Assembly (NCBI GenBank): GCA_937911265.1
Contig: CALDRG010000070.1
Coordinates: 1 to 32,925 of the forward strand
Length of the DNA stretch: 32,925 nt
Direction: 5' to 3'
From: Thalassarchaeum sp002495735
GTDB lineage: Archaea > Thermoplasmatota > Poseidoniia > Poseidoniales > Thalassarchaeaceae
Each line of letters starts with the position of its first letter. Position 1 is the stretch's first letter. The notes beneath the pieces are model-generated. The model did not search any database and was not told where the DNA came from. It saw only the letters and a program-made list of their open reading frames with translations. Positions 8,112 to 16,125 of the stretch are shown here, one piece after another. A program made the translations under genes and the position numbers.

Positions 8112-8354
8112 TCAGCGTGCCAACTGCACACTCGCGCCAATACCGGCGACGTCTTCGACAGGGACGGAGATGAGACCGTCGACAGTCGGCCAAGGCAGCA
8201 TGGTGGGATCGATATCCGGTTCGATGGAGACCAATAGGGACACTATGCTGCCCGTGTCAGTGTCGAGTCGGAAGTCAGCCATATGGCCCAGACGATCGCC
8301 AGATTCGTCGACGACCTCCCGTCCCAAAATCTCCCGGCCGAAGGTCGTCGGCAT
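8112..8354 (-). CDS. Single PRC-barrel domain protein
   Basis: This 80-residue soluble protein is essentially one PRC-barrel. It shows ILGREVVDESGDRLGHMADF (residues 9-28), then a D-x-D-T-G-S-I-V-S-L turn and strand, and a closing ISVPVEDVAGIG (about 62-73). PRC-barrels are small beta-barrels found in RNA maturation, photosynthetic reaction centres and, in archaea, the CdpB division proteins that work with SepF and FtsZ. Nothing here proves which role applies. The ATG at 8354 lies 9 bases after the cdc48 stop with GAGGTGG between, so the pair is almost certainly co-transcribed. Confidence 0.85.
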   Translation of the reverse strand: MPTTFGREILGREVVDESGDRLGHMADFRLDTDTGSIVSLLVSIEPDIDPTMLPWPTVDGLISVPVEDVAGIGASVQLAR

Positions 8355-8363
8355 TCTTCCACC

Positions 8364-10589
8364 TCAAACCGATTCGATGCCCGAGAGCCCGTCAGGGCGA
8401 CGGCGGACTGACTCTAGGCCGCTCGTGAGCATGGCCTCCATGCGACCGTAATACTGCATCATCTCATCGGTCACCGTTGGGCGCACGCGCCCGATTGCCT
8501 CCTGGAAGTGCTTCTTTGAGACGGTCTTGCGCTCGGCCCTCATGGCGATGAGTGCGGCCTCTCTGCATACCGCCTCGATGTCGGCGCCGGTGTAATTATT
8601 CATACTCGCAGCCAGATCATCGAGTTTGAATCTCCCTAGGGGCATGTCCGCGGTATGGATATTGAGGATTTGCTTGATTGAGGTGGCATCAGGAGGAGGA
8701 ATGTGCAGGACCCGTTCGAACCTACCACTACGCAGTAGAGCCGGGTCAATCATCTCGGGACGGTTTGTCGCCGCGACAACAATGACGCCTTCCATGCTCT
8801 CGAGGCCGTCCATGCTACTGAGGAGCTGGTTGACTACACGATTCATTACATCGGAGCCAGAACCTTCGGAGGATCGACGCATTCCCGCTATACTCTCGAA
8901 CTCGTCAAGGAACACGATTGAGGGACTTGACTGCTTGGCCTTCTTGAAGACCTCGCGGAGGGCCTTCTCCGACTCTCCTACCCACTTCGAAATCAGTTCC
9001 GGGCCCTTGATAGAGATGAAATTCGCTTGAGCCTCGTTGGCTATCGCCTTGGCGATTAGGGTCTTACCGGTTCCAGGTGCTCCGAACAGGAGGATTCCCC
9101 TCGGCGGGTTGATTCCGAAGTGCTCAAACATCTCGGGCTTTGTAAGCGGCCACTCGATACTCTCCTTCAGCCTCTCCTTGACCTCCTCGAGACCGCCGAC
9201 CTGATCCCAAGATACCTCTGGTACTTCAAGATAAATCTCGCGCAATGCACTCGGCTCAATCTCCTTGATGGCTTGACGGAAGTCGGACATCTTTACCTCC
9301 ATCTTCTCCAACACCTCAGGTGGAATCTGCTCCTTGTCGAGGTCTATCTCGGGCAGATAACGGCGCAAGGCCTTCATCGCAGACTCCCGTACAAGCGCTG
9401 AGATGTCAGCGCCAACGAAGCCGTATGAGTTCTCCAGCAGCCATTCAATCTCGAAGTCGTCACTGATTGGCATTCCACGGGTGTGGATTTGGATTATTTG
9501 GGCGCGACCGTTCTTGTCAGGTACGCCAATCTCAAGCTCGCGGTCGAAGCGGCCGGGGCGCCGCAGAGCTGGATCGATGGCGTCACGGCGATTGGTGGCT
9601 CCGATGACGACGACGTTGTCGCGTCCCTGCATCCCGTCGAGCAGAGTCAGCAACTGGGCCACGACCCTGCGCTCGACCTCGCCTGTCACATCCTCACGCT
9701 TGGGCGCGATACTGTCTAGTTCGTCGATGAATATGATGGCTGGAGCGTTTGCTGCGGCCTCGTCAAAAATCTCCCTGAGTTGCTTCTCGCTCTCGCCGTA
9801 ATACTTGCTGATTATCTCGGGACCGTTAATCGAGGTGAAGTGAGCTTGGGTTTCCGCCGCCACGGCTTTCGCAATCAGGGTCTTGCCGGTCCCGGGTGGT
9901 CCGTGCAGCAGCACTCCCCTAGGGGGGTCTATGCCCAGTTGCCTGAACAGGATAGGGTGCTTCAGTGGGAGTTCTATCATCTCACGAATTTTCTCAATCT
10001 GTGGGTCGACACCGCCGATGTCCTCGTAGCTGATGATCTGTTCCTGTTCGTTCTCCTCCTCATCGATTGGTTCCTCCTTGATTACAATCTCAGTGTCAGG
10101 GAGGACTTGGACGATTCCTTTCGGATTGGTCGCCACGATGGCGAAGGGCAGAGCTTCGGCGAACAGCGTCATACCGGGGATGAAGATACGGTCGCCTGCT
10201 ACAACCGGGCGCTTGTTGAGGCCGCGTCGTGCGAAGCCTTCGATACCTGGGCCAAAGCGGACCTTCTGCTGCTTTGCCATCACCGGGCTAAGCACGAGGC
10301 GTTGGCAGGGCTGGGTCTCGACCTTGGTGATGCTGACTCGGTCGCCTAGGCTTACACCGGCGTTCTTCCTGATGATTCCGTCGACTCTAATAACACCCAG
10401 ATTAGCGTCCTCGGGACGGCAACGCCAGACGATGGCTGCTGTGCTTGATTCACCCGTAATCTCCACTATGTCACCTGGCTTGAGATTAAGCTCGTTATCG
10501 AATGGGACGCGTGCACGACCGTGGCCCACGTCGCTTGGGATGGCCTTCGCCACCCTGAGAGTTAGTGATTCAGGCGAGTCTTCTGACAC
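8364..10589 (-). CDS. cdc48: Cdc48/VAT-type AAA+ ATPase (p97 homologue)
   Basis: This 741-residue unfoldase extracts and unfolds proteins, often delivering them to the proteasome. The N-domain (about 1-180: double-psi barrel plus second barrel) ends in an acidic linker. Ring D1 has Walker A GPPGTGKT at 230-237 and Walker B IFIDE at 286-290, with SRH residues in 'ALRRPGRFDRE'. Ring D2 has GAPGTGKT at 503-510 and VFLDE at 559-563, followed by the 'LLRSGRFER' SRH. Length is normal for archaeal Cdc48. The C-terminus (GLSGIESV) lacks an HbYX proteasome-docking tail. The start is GTG 10589, with GGAG about 12 bases before it. It heads a leftward cluster and is divergent from the aldehyde dehydrogenase gene. 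Confidence 0.97.
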   Translation of the reverse strand: MSEDSPESLTLRVAKAIPSDVGHGRARVPFDNELNLKPGDIVEITGESSTAAIVWRCRPEDANLGVIRVDGIIRKNAGVSLGDRVSITKVETQPCQRLVLSPVMAKQQKVRFGPGIEGFARRGLNKRPVVAGDRIFIPGMTLFAEALPFAIVATNPKGIVQVLPDTEIVIKEEPIDEEENEQEQIISYEDIGGVDPQIEKIREMIELPLKHPILFRQLGIDPPRGVLLHGPPGTGKTLIAKAVAAETQAHFTSINGPEIISKYYGESEKQLREIFDEAAANAPAIIFIDELDSIAPKREDVTGEVERRVVAQLLTLLDGMQGRDNVVVIGATNRRDAIDPALRRPGRFDRELEIGVPDKNGRAQIIQIHTRGMPISDDFEIEWLLENSYGFVGADISALVRESAMKALRRYLPEIDLDKEQIPPEVLEKMEVKMSDFRQAIKEIEPSALREIYLEVPEVSWDQVGGLEEVKERLKESIEWPLTKPEMFEHFGINPPRGILLFGAPGTGKTLIAKAIANEAQANFISIKGPELISKWVGESEKALREVFKKAKQSSPSIVFLDEFESIAGMRRSSEGSGSDVMNRVVNQLLSSMDGLESMEGVIVVAATNRPEMIDPALLRSGRFERVLHIPPPDATSIKQILNIHTADMPLGRFKLDDLAASMNNYTGADIEAVCREAALIAMRAERKTVSKKHFQEAIGRVRPTVTDEMMQYYGRMEAMLTSGLESVRRRPDGLSGIESV

Positions 10590-10663
10590 AACGGCACGCT
10601 CCTAGCAGACACTCTTCGGTTGTGAGGCTAGTTAAACCTACCAACAATGAGATGTCCCTAGGA

Positions 10664-10678
10664 CGATAACGGTTATCG
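10664..10678. promoter_or_regulatory. 15-bp palindrome in the cdc48 / ALDH divergent region
   Basis: CGATAAC and GTTATCG are separated by one G, a symmetrical operator-like site. It lies 75 bases ahead of the cdc48 start and 55 bases ahead of the aldehyde dehydrogenase start, in a 144-base divergent region. It could serve either promoter. No convincing TATA box was located. Confidence 0.4.
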
Positions 10679-10733
10679 GAACGAAGGGAGCGGATGAGTA
10701 GGATTCATGGCGTAAGGGTGATTCGCGTGGGCC

Positions 10734-12362
10734 ATGACCCATGTGCTTGAGGCTGGTTTCGAAGTGATGGAAGGAGACAATCCGAACGGGAGCCCTAAGG
10801 TCAGGGGCTACAACATCGTCAACGGACAGCTGACCGAGGCCAAGGACGGTGGTACCTTTGAGAGTCGCAATCCGGCTTGGTTAGAGGACTGTCTAGGGGA
10901 GTTTCCCCTCTCCGGTAAGGACGATGTTCACGCTGCGCTTCACGCCGCTCGAGCAGCGTTCCCTGGATGGGCGGCCACCCCCGCGCCCACGCGCGGGCAG
11001 ATTATCGGCAACATGGGACGGCTCCTGATGGAGTACAAAGACGAAATCGTTCGAGTAGAGACGAGGGAGATTGGCAAGACGCTGAAGGAATCGGCTGGAT
11101 CGGTTCAAGAGGCCATAGACACATGCCTATTCTTCCAATCGGAGGGACGCAGACTGTACGGCCAGACAGTGAACTCCGAGCTGCCTGACAAAGAGCTTTT
11201 CACCTACCGCAGGCCACTAGGAGTCTGTGGTATCATCAACGCCTGTAACTTCCCTGCAGCAGTGCCTTTCTGGAAAATGATACCTGCCATCATGTGTGGC
11301 AACACCTGCGTCTGGAAGTCGCCGCAGGACTCGCCGCTGCTCTCATTCATGCTGACCCGGATAATTCACGAAGCCGGACTTCCAGATGGAGTCATCAACC
11401 TCATCCACGGCAAGGGCAGCGGAGCGGGTCAGCTCCTCGTCGACGCCGTCGACGAAGGACTGATCGACAAGATTAGTTTCACCGGTTCGACCGCGGTCGG
11501 CAAGATGATTGGCGAGATTTGTGGGCGCAACCTAGTCTCGTGCTCGCTCGAACTGGGCGGCAAGAACCCGCTCGTGGTGATGCCTTCGGCCGACCTCGAC
11601 AACGCCGTAGAGGGGGCCTACTGGTCTGGCTTCGGAACCGCTGGACAGCGCTGCACGAGCCTCGGCAATCTGATTATCCACGAGGATGTCTACGACGAGT
11701 TCATGACGAAGTTCATGGCCAAGGTTGAGTCCACTAAAATTGGCGACTCAATGCGTCACGACGACGTGCTGTACGGTCCGATGCTCTCCGGGAGGTACGC
11801 CAAGGACTTCCTGAGGGACCTCGGCATGTGCGAGTCAAGCGGAGCCACCAAGCTCTGGGGCGAGGGCATGATAACCGATGATAGCAAGCCTACCAACTTC
11901 GTCGGCGATGCCTCAGAGGGCGCATACATGTGGCCTCACGTCTACGCTGATGTGACTGAGGACATGGAATGCTTCCACGAAGAGATCTTTGGACCAGCTG
12001 TGACCGTAGTGAAAGCTAAGGATTTCGACCACGCCCTCCACCTCGCTAACGCCTCTCCCTATGGACTGTCAAGCGCCTGCTACACCAACGATCGACTTGA
12101 GGCATACCGGTTCAAGAGCGGTATCAAAGCCGGCATGACTGGTATCAACAACTCCACCACCGGTGCTGAGGCTCACCTTCCGTTCGGTGGTGTCAAAGGT
12201 AGCGGCAACGGCACCCGCGAGTCCGGCATATGGGTCATCGAGGCTTACTCGTACTGGCATGCTGTCAATGATGAGCTCTCCGGCAAACTACAACTGGCTC
12301 AGATGGATGTAGACGAAGTCCATATCGAGGAAGCCGACGCTGACTACGCGGGTCTCGCTTAG
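10734..12362 (+). CDS. NAD(P)-dependent aldehyde dehydrogenase
   Basis: This 542-residue member of the ALDH superfamily oxidises an aldehyde to a carboxylate. The transition-state Asn lies in NACNFP, the general base is Glu273 in ELGGKNP and the nucleophile is Cys307 in GTAGQRCTS; their 34-residue spacing is the family norm. The GTAGQRCT block is like ALDH7 (aminoadipate-semialdehyde type), while the cofactor region resembles semialdehyde dehydrogenases, so the substrate is left open. It carries an N-terminal extension of about 40 residues relative to a core ALDH. The ATG at 10734 has no close ribosome site; a second in-frame ATG lies 11 codons in. The stop overlaps that of a tiny zinc-ribbon ORF on the opposite strand. 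Confidence 0.93.
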   Translation: MTHVLEAGFEVMEGDNPNGSPKVRGYNIVNGQLTEAKDGGTFESRNPAWLEDCLGEFPLSGKDDVHAALHAARAAFPGWAATPAPTRGQIIGNMGRLLMEYKDEIVRVETREIGKTLKESAGSVQEAIDTCLFFQSEGRRLYGQTVNSELPDKELFTYRRPLGVCGIINACNFPAAVPFWKMIPAIMCGNTCVWKSPQDSPLLSFMLTRIIHEAGLPDGVINLIHGKGSGAGQLLVDAVDEGLIDKISFTGSTAVGKMIGEICGRNLVSCSLELGGKNPLVVMPSADLDNAVEGAYWSGFGTAGQRCTSLGNLIIHEDVYDEFMTKFMAKVESTKIGDSMRHDDVLYGPMLSGRYAKDFLRDLGMCESSGATKLWGEGMITDDSKPTNFVGDASEGAYMWPHVYADVTEDMECFHEEIFGPAVTVVKAKDFDHALHLANASPYGLSSACYTNDRLEAYRFKSGIKAGMTGINNSTTGAEAHLPFGGVKGSGNGTRESGIWVIEAYSYWHAVNDELSGKLQLAQMDVDEVHIEEADADYAGLA

Positions 12363-12466
12363 AGCAGGGGTTCGCCACACTCAGGGCAAGGCAGCCCAGG
12401 CAACCACGCACCGGGCATGTGCCCGCAGTTCAGACAGATCGATGTCTCGATGTCCCCTCCGAACAT
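12359..12466 (-). CDS. Tiny zinc-ribbon protein (35 residues), putative
   Basis: Reading leftward from ATG 12466 gives a 35-residue frame ending at TAA 12361-12359. It encodes ETSICLNCGHMPGAW followed by LPCPECGEPLL, that is, two C-x2-C-G knuckles 14 residues apart, a textbook zinc-ribbon. Upstream of the ATG the frame runs only about 12 codons to a stop, with no better start, and no clear ribosome site is seen. Its stop codon overlaps the aldehyde dehydrogenase stop by two bases, the tight convergent packing seen elsewhere in this window. Such mini-ribbons can bind nucleic acid or protein partners. Function is unknown. It is possible that this is a chance ORF, but four ordered cysteines argue against that. 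Confidence 0.5.
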   Translation of the reverse strand: MFGGDIETSICLNCGHMPGAWLPGLPCPECGEPLL

Positions 12467-12510
12467 GTCTGACGCTTGGAGATGTGTGCCTTGAACCTTG
12501 CATCATCGAT

Positions 12511-12529
12511 TGAGTCCCATAGGGACTCA
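12511..12529. promoter_or_regulatory. Inverted repeat upstream of sdhC
   Basis: An 8-bp stem (TGAGTCCC / GGGACTCA) closes a 3-base loop, 52 bases ahead of the sdhC start and 45 bases ahead of the zinc-ribbon start on the other strand. It could be an operator for the sdh operon or a leader hairpin. Confidence 0.4.
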
Positions 12530-12581
12530 TGCAATCCCTTATGGGGCTAGGACTACGCGATGCGGACATCAGGGATGGACC

Positions 12582-13442
12582 ATGAGTGAGGGCATCAAAC
12601 TCCCGCTCCCGATGAAGAAGGGATTCGGCGCCACCGACCGAGTCGATGATTGGTGGAAGGGGCCGACGGCGATGGCCGCCTACCTCGGGATTATGATCGT
12701 GTACGCCACATGGCGCGGCTTCATGGAGGCCGACTTCTGGATCTTCGAGGATTTCGGCAGGAGTGCGGGCAACCAAACAATGGCCATAGAGAGTGAGGGT
12801 AGTCACGTTCTAAGTCCGCTGTTCAGCCCGCTCATTTACCCAAATGAGAACTCCTGGGTCCCTCAGCGGTTGTGGTGGATGAGTCCGGCGATGTTCATTC
12901 TGATCTTCCCCGCTGGCTTCAGGGGAACATGCTACTACTACCGCAAGGCGTACTATCGCGCCTTCATGCAGCAGCCCACCGGTTGCGCGGTCTCCACGCC
13001 GTGGAACGAGTACAGCGGAGAGACCGGGCTGCTGCTCGTCCAGAACCTGCATCGCTACTTCCTCTACGCCGCGTTGGCATACCTGCCGATACTGTCGTAC
13101 GACGTCTGGATGTCGGTCAACTTCCACGACCCGGTGAGTCATGCTCACTCATACGGGGTCTCGGTGGGCTCCTTGGTCCTAGCTGTCAACGTCATCGCCC
13201 TAGCCGGCTACACCTTCGGATGCCATGCCTTCCGACATCTGGTTGGAGGAGGGTCTAATCTCTGGACGAGCGGCTCCAGACCCATACTGAGATACCGGAT
13301 GTGGAGGATGTCGACATGGTTCAACGAGCACCACAAGGATTGGGCTCTCTACTCTCTGTTCATTGTCATGTTCTCTGACTTCTACATCTACGCCTGCACC
13401 ATGGGCTGGTGGACCGAGATTGTGCTGTGGGGTGGTTTGTGA
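12582..13442 (+). CDS. sdhC: Succinate dehydrogenase membrane anchor (single subunit)
   Basis: This 286-residue integral membrane protein has five hydrophobic helices, at about residues 26-46, 102-125, 150-172, 187-212 and 253-272. His residues suited to heme or quinone binding occur in 'NLHRYF' at the third helix and in 'GCHAFRH' at the end of the fourth. One five-helix anchor in place of separate SdhC and SdhD fits the fused, type-B-like arrangement. Sequence similarity to known anchors is low, so identity rests mainly on position directly before sdhA and sdhB. The ATG at 12582 is preferred to an in-frame ATG 84 bases upstream, whose extra residues are polar and overlap the leader inverted repeat. 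The stop overlaps the sdhA start as TGATG. Confidence 0.82.
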   Translation: MSEGIKLPLPMKKGFGATDRVDDWWKGPTAMAAYLGIMIVYATWRGFMEADFWIFEDFGRSAGNQTMAIESEGSHVLSPLFSPLIYPNENSWVPQRLWWMSPAMFILIFPAGFRGTCYYYRKAYYRAFMQQPTGCAVSTPWNEYSGETGLLLVQNLHRYFLYAALAYLPILSYDVWMSVNFHDPVSHAHSYGVSVGSLVLAVNVIALAGYTFGCHAFRHLVGGGSNLWTSGSRPILRYRMWRMSTWFNEHHKDWALYSLFIVMFSDFYIYACTMGWWTEIVLWGGL

Positions 13443-15274
13443 TGAAGGATGTCGTGATACATGAGCATGATGTCGTCATAATTGGCGCGGGCGGCGCTGG
13501 GCTACGCGCCGCCATCGAAGCCAGCGCCGCCGGAGTAAGCGTGGCGATGATTTGCAAGTCAATGCTTGGCAAGGCACACACTGTGATGGCCGAGGGCGGC
13601 GCCGCCGCGGCCCTCGCCAACAAGGACCATCGGGACTCATGGCAGACTCACTTCCGTGACACGATGAAGGGGGGAAAGTACCTCGGAGACTGGCGGATGG
13701 CACAGATCCATGCCCAGCAGGCACCTGACAGAATTCGTGAGCTCGAGCAGTGGGGCGCAGTCTTCGACCGGACACCGGAGGGGCTGACCAGCCAGCGCAA
13801 CTTCGGCGGTCACACCTACCCAAGACTGGCCCACATCGGCGATGCCACCGGTCTCGAACTCATTCGTACCCTGCAACAGAAGGGAATTCACATGGGCATG
13901 GACGTTTTCATGGAATTCACAGTGCGCAGACTGTTCCAAGCCGACGGGCGCATCTCCGGATGCTTCGCTTACGACCGTAACGACGGCTCGTTACACATCT
14001 TCAAGGCCAAGACGATAATACTGGCCACGGGAGGAATTACGCGCTGTTGGGAGGTCTGCTCAGGTTCGTGGGAATACACCGGCGAGGGGCATGCCCTAGC
14101 TTACTGGGCCGGAGCCCAGATGGGTGATATGGAGTTCGTGCAATTCCATCCAACCGGGATGATTTGGCCACCCTCGGTAAAGGGTATTCTGGTCACCGAG
14201 GGAGTGAGGGGGGAAGGCGGGATAATGCGAAACTCCGAGGGTAATCGTTTCATGTTCGACTATGTGCCTGAGATGTACGCTGACGAATTCGCTGACACCG
14301 AAGAGGAGGCGCTCGAATGGGTCGAAGAGGTCATTTCAGGCAAGCTCGCAACCAAGCGACGCCCGCCAGAGTTGCTGACTCGCGATGTGGTTGCCAAGGC
14401 GATTAACAGCGAGCGAGCAGCGGGTAGGGCCTCAGAGCACGGAGGTGTCTACTTGGACATCTCTTGGAGGGACGAGGATGAGGTCAAGAAGAAGCTCCCC
14501 GGTATGTACCACCAGTTCAAGGAACTCGCAGCCGTAGATATCACCAAGCAGCCGATGGAGGTTGGTCCGACTGCTCACTATGTGATGGGGGGGGTCAAGG
14601 TCGACCCTTACACTCAGGAAACTTCGGTGCCGGGACTGTACGCGGCCGGCGAGGTCGCGACGGGTCTGCACGGTGCCAACCGTCTTGGCGGCAACTCCCT
14701 GTCAGACCTGATTGTATTTGGCAAGATTGCCGGCGTGCAAGCCGCTGAGGCGGCCAAGGAGATGAGTTACTTCGCTGGTATAGACCAGTCCGAGGTCGAT
14801 GATGTCGTGGTTGAGACGCTCGCTCCTCTGAGTCGGAAGGATGGAGAGAACCCGGCAAAAGTGGTGAGTGACCTGCGCGAGATGATGCAGAACAAGGCCG
14901 GGATTATCAGGACGAGGAAGTTACTCCTAGAGGCGCTGGCCGACTTAGACGAGTTATCAGGCCGCGCTTCCATCACTTCCCCTGGAGGAGGGAGGACATA
15001 CAACCCCGGTTGGCATCAGGCCCTAGAACTCAGCGCGATGATCGATGTCAGTCGCATGTGCGCTCTAGCGGCACTCAGGCGAGAGGAGAGTCGCGGTGCT
15101 CACACCAGAGACGATTTTCCCGAGACCGACCACTCCCACTGGAGCAAGGTGACCAGCGTCATCTCAATGGGAGGTGACGGCTCTATGGATATCGGCTACG
15201 CCTCCTACCCGGAGATCCCTGATGACCTGAAATCACTGCTGGACACAGATGACTTGCACGAGGAGGGGTCTTGA
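13442..15274 (+). CDS. sdhA: Succinate dehydrogenase / fumarate reductase flavoprotein subunit
   Basis: This 610-residue flavoprotein oxidises succinate to fumarate at the membrane surface. The FAD-binding VVIIGAGGAGLRAAIEA block begins near residue 11. The HTVMAEGG segment supplies the His that attaches FAD covalently. The active-site region carries QFHPTGM and then TEGVRGEGGIMRN with the proton-relay Arg. A HGANRLGGNSLSDL signature follows. The C-terminal helical domain is present and length is normal. ATG 13442 overlaps the sdhC stop and the gene's own stop overlaps sdhB, both as TGATG, which implies fixed-ratio translation of the complex. Confidence 0.96.
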   Translation: MKDVVIHEHDVVIIGAGGAGLRAAIEASAAGVSVAMICKSMLGKAHTVMAEGGAAAALANKDHRDSWQTHFRDTMKGGKYLGDWRMAQIHAQQAPDRIRELEQWGAVFDRTPEGLTSQRNFGGHTYPRLAHIGDATGLELIRTLQQKGIHMGMDVFMEFTVRRLFQADGRISGCFAYDRNDGSLHIFKAKTIILATGGITRCWEVCSGSWEYTGEGHALAYWAGAQMGDMEFVQFHPTGMIWPPSVKGILVTEGVRGEGGIMRNSEGNRFMFDYVPEMYADEFADTEEEALEWVEEVISGKLATKRRPPELLTRDVVAKAINSERAAGRASEHGGVYLDISWRDEDEVKKKLPGMYHQFKELAAVDITKQPMEVGPTAHYVMGGVKVDPYTQETSVPGLYAAGEVATGLHGANRLGGNSLSDLIVFGKIAGVQAAEAAKEMSYFAGIDQSEVDDVVVETLAPLSRKDGENPAKVVSDLREMMQNKAGIIRTRKLLLEALADLDELSGRASITSPGGGRTYNPGWHQALELSAMIDVSRMCALAALRREESRGAHTRDDFPETDHSHWSKVTSVISMGGDGSMDIGYASYPEIPDDLKSLLDTDDLHEEGS

Positions 15275-16032
15275 TGAGCGAGGTGACATTTAGAATCTTC
15301 AGGGGTGAGCCCGATGGTGACGGTGAGCCGTTCGGCCGGATGATCGACTACACCGTCACACTTGACGAGGGCATGGTGGTCCTCGATGTGATTCACAGAA
15401 TCCAAGCCGAGCAGGCCCCTGATCTATCGTGCCGCTGGAACTGCAAGGCCGGGAAGTGCGGCTCATGCAGCGCTGAAGTTAACGGCAAACCAAAGCTGAT
15501 GTGCATGACTAGGATGGAGGATGTCCTCAAGGAGACTCCAGAGGGTGAGCCGGTACTAATCAAGCCCATGCAAGCTTTCCCCCTGACCAAGGATCTCGTT
15601 ACCGACACCTCATGGGCCTATGACATGGAGCGCAGGATTGCTCCGATCAACGGTCCCGAGGCGCCTGACTGGGAATTCCATCAAGAAGAAGCTGACCGGT
15701 TGCAGGAGTTCCGCTCGTGCATAGAGTGTATGCTCTGTGTCAATACCTGCCACGTGCTTCGAGAGCATCAGAAGTTCGACGAATTCGCTGGACCCCGCTT
15801 CTTCGTCCGTCTGGCAGGCCTCGAGATGCACCCGTTAGATACCGAGAGTCGAATACCCGAGATCAAGGACGACTTCGGCATCGGCTACTGCAACATTACA
15901 AAGTGTTGCACTGAGGTGTGTCCTGCAGGAATCAACATCACCGACAACGCAATCATTCCCCTTAAGGAGCGGGTGGTGACCGAATTCTACGACCCTCTAG
16001 CCATGCTGGCGCGTAGACTCCGCTCTGACTGA
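15274..16032 (+). CDS. sdhB: Succinate dehydrogenase iron-sulfur subunit
   Basis: This 252-residue protein passes electrons from FAD to quinone through three clusters. The N-terminal ferredoxin domain holds C-x4-C-x2-C-x11-C (KAGKCGSC region, about residues 53-72) for [2Fe-2S]. The C-terminal part has C-x2-C-x2-C-x3-C in CIECMLCVNTC, followed by His where Pro is usual. Then comes C-x5-C-x3-C-P in CNITKCCTEVCP with one extra Cys. These serve the [4Fe-4S] and [3Fe-4S] clusters. The ATG at 15274 overlaps the sdhA TGA; a TTG one codon earlier is also in frame. The gene closes the sdhCAB operon and converges on the MC1 gene with a 78-base gap. Confidence 0.96.
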   Translation: MSEVTFRIFRGEPDGDGEPFGRMIDYTVTLDEGMVVLDVIHRIQAEQAPDLSCRWNCKAGKCGSCSAEVNGKPKLMCMTRMEDVLKETPEGEPVLIKPMQAFPLTKDLVTDTSWAYDMERRIAPINGPEAPDWEFHQEEADRLQEFRSCIECMLCVNTCHVLREHQKFDEFAGPRFFVRLAGLEMHPLDTESRIPEIKDDFGIGYCNITKCCTEVCPAGINITDNAIIPLKERVVTEFYDPLAMLARRLRSD

Positions 16033-16101
16033 ACCCTATGGCCTCAAGATGAGAGGCTCCGCTCTCTAGGGGGAAAATCGTACCGGCGATCAAGAGAGAT
16101 C

Positions 16102-16125
16102 ACAAAGCGCCTAAACGCGCTTTGT
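16102..16125. terminator. Hairpin across the MC1 stop codon
   Basis: ACAAAGCGC and GCGCTTTGT form a perfect 9-bp stem around a 6-base loop, and the loop contains the MC1 stop codon. It would fold at the 3' end of the leftward MC1 message. It also lies about 70 bases past sdhB, so it may shield both transcripts. No strong T-tract follows. Confidence 0.5.

Noticed and set aside
9780..10349. 189-codon rightward open frame
   Set aside because: It lies wholly inside the N-domain region of cdc48 on the other strand, has no recognisable domain and is a codon-bias shadow; the same holds for the frame at 10033-10605.
12498..12581. 28-residue N-terminal extension of SdhC
   Set aside because: The extension covers the leader inverted repeat and is not membrane-like; ATG 12582 gives a natural start.
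12381..12806. 141-codon leftward open frame over the sdh leader
   Set aside because: It runs into sdhC, lacks a domain and lies in a different frame from the convincing zinc-ribbon ORF at 12359-12466.
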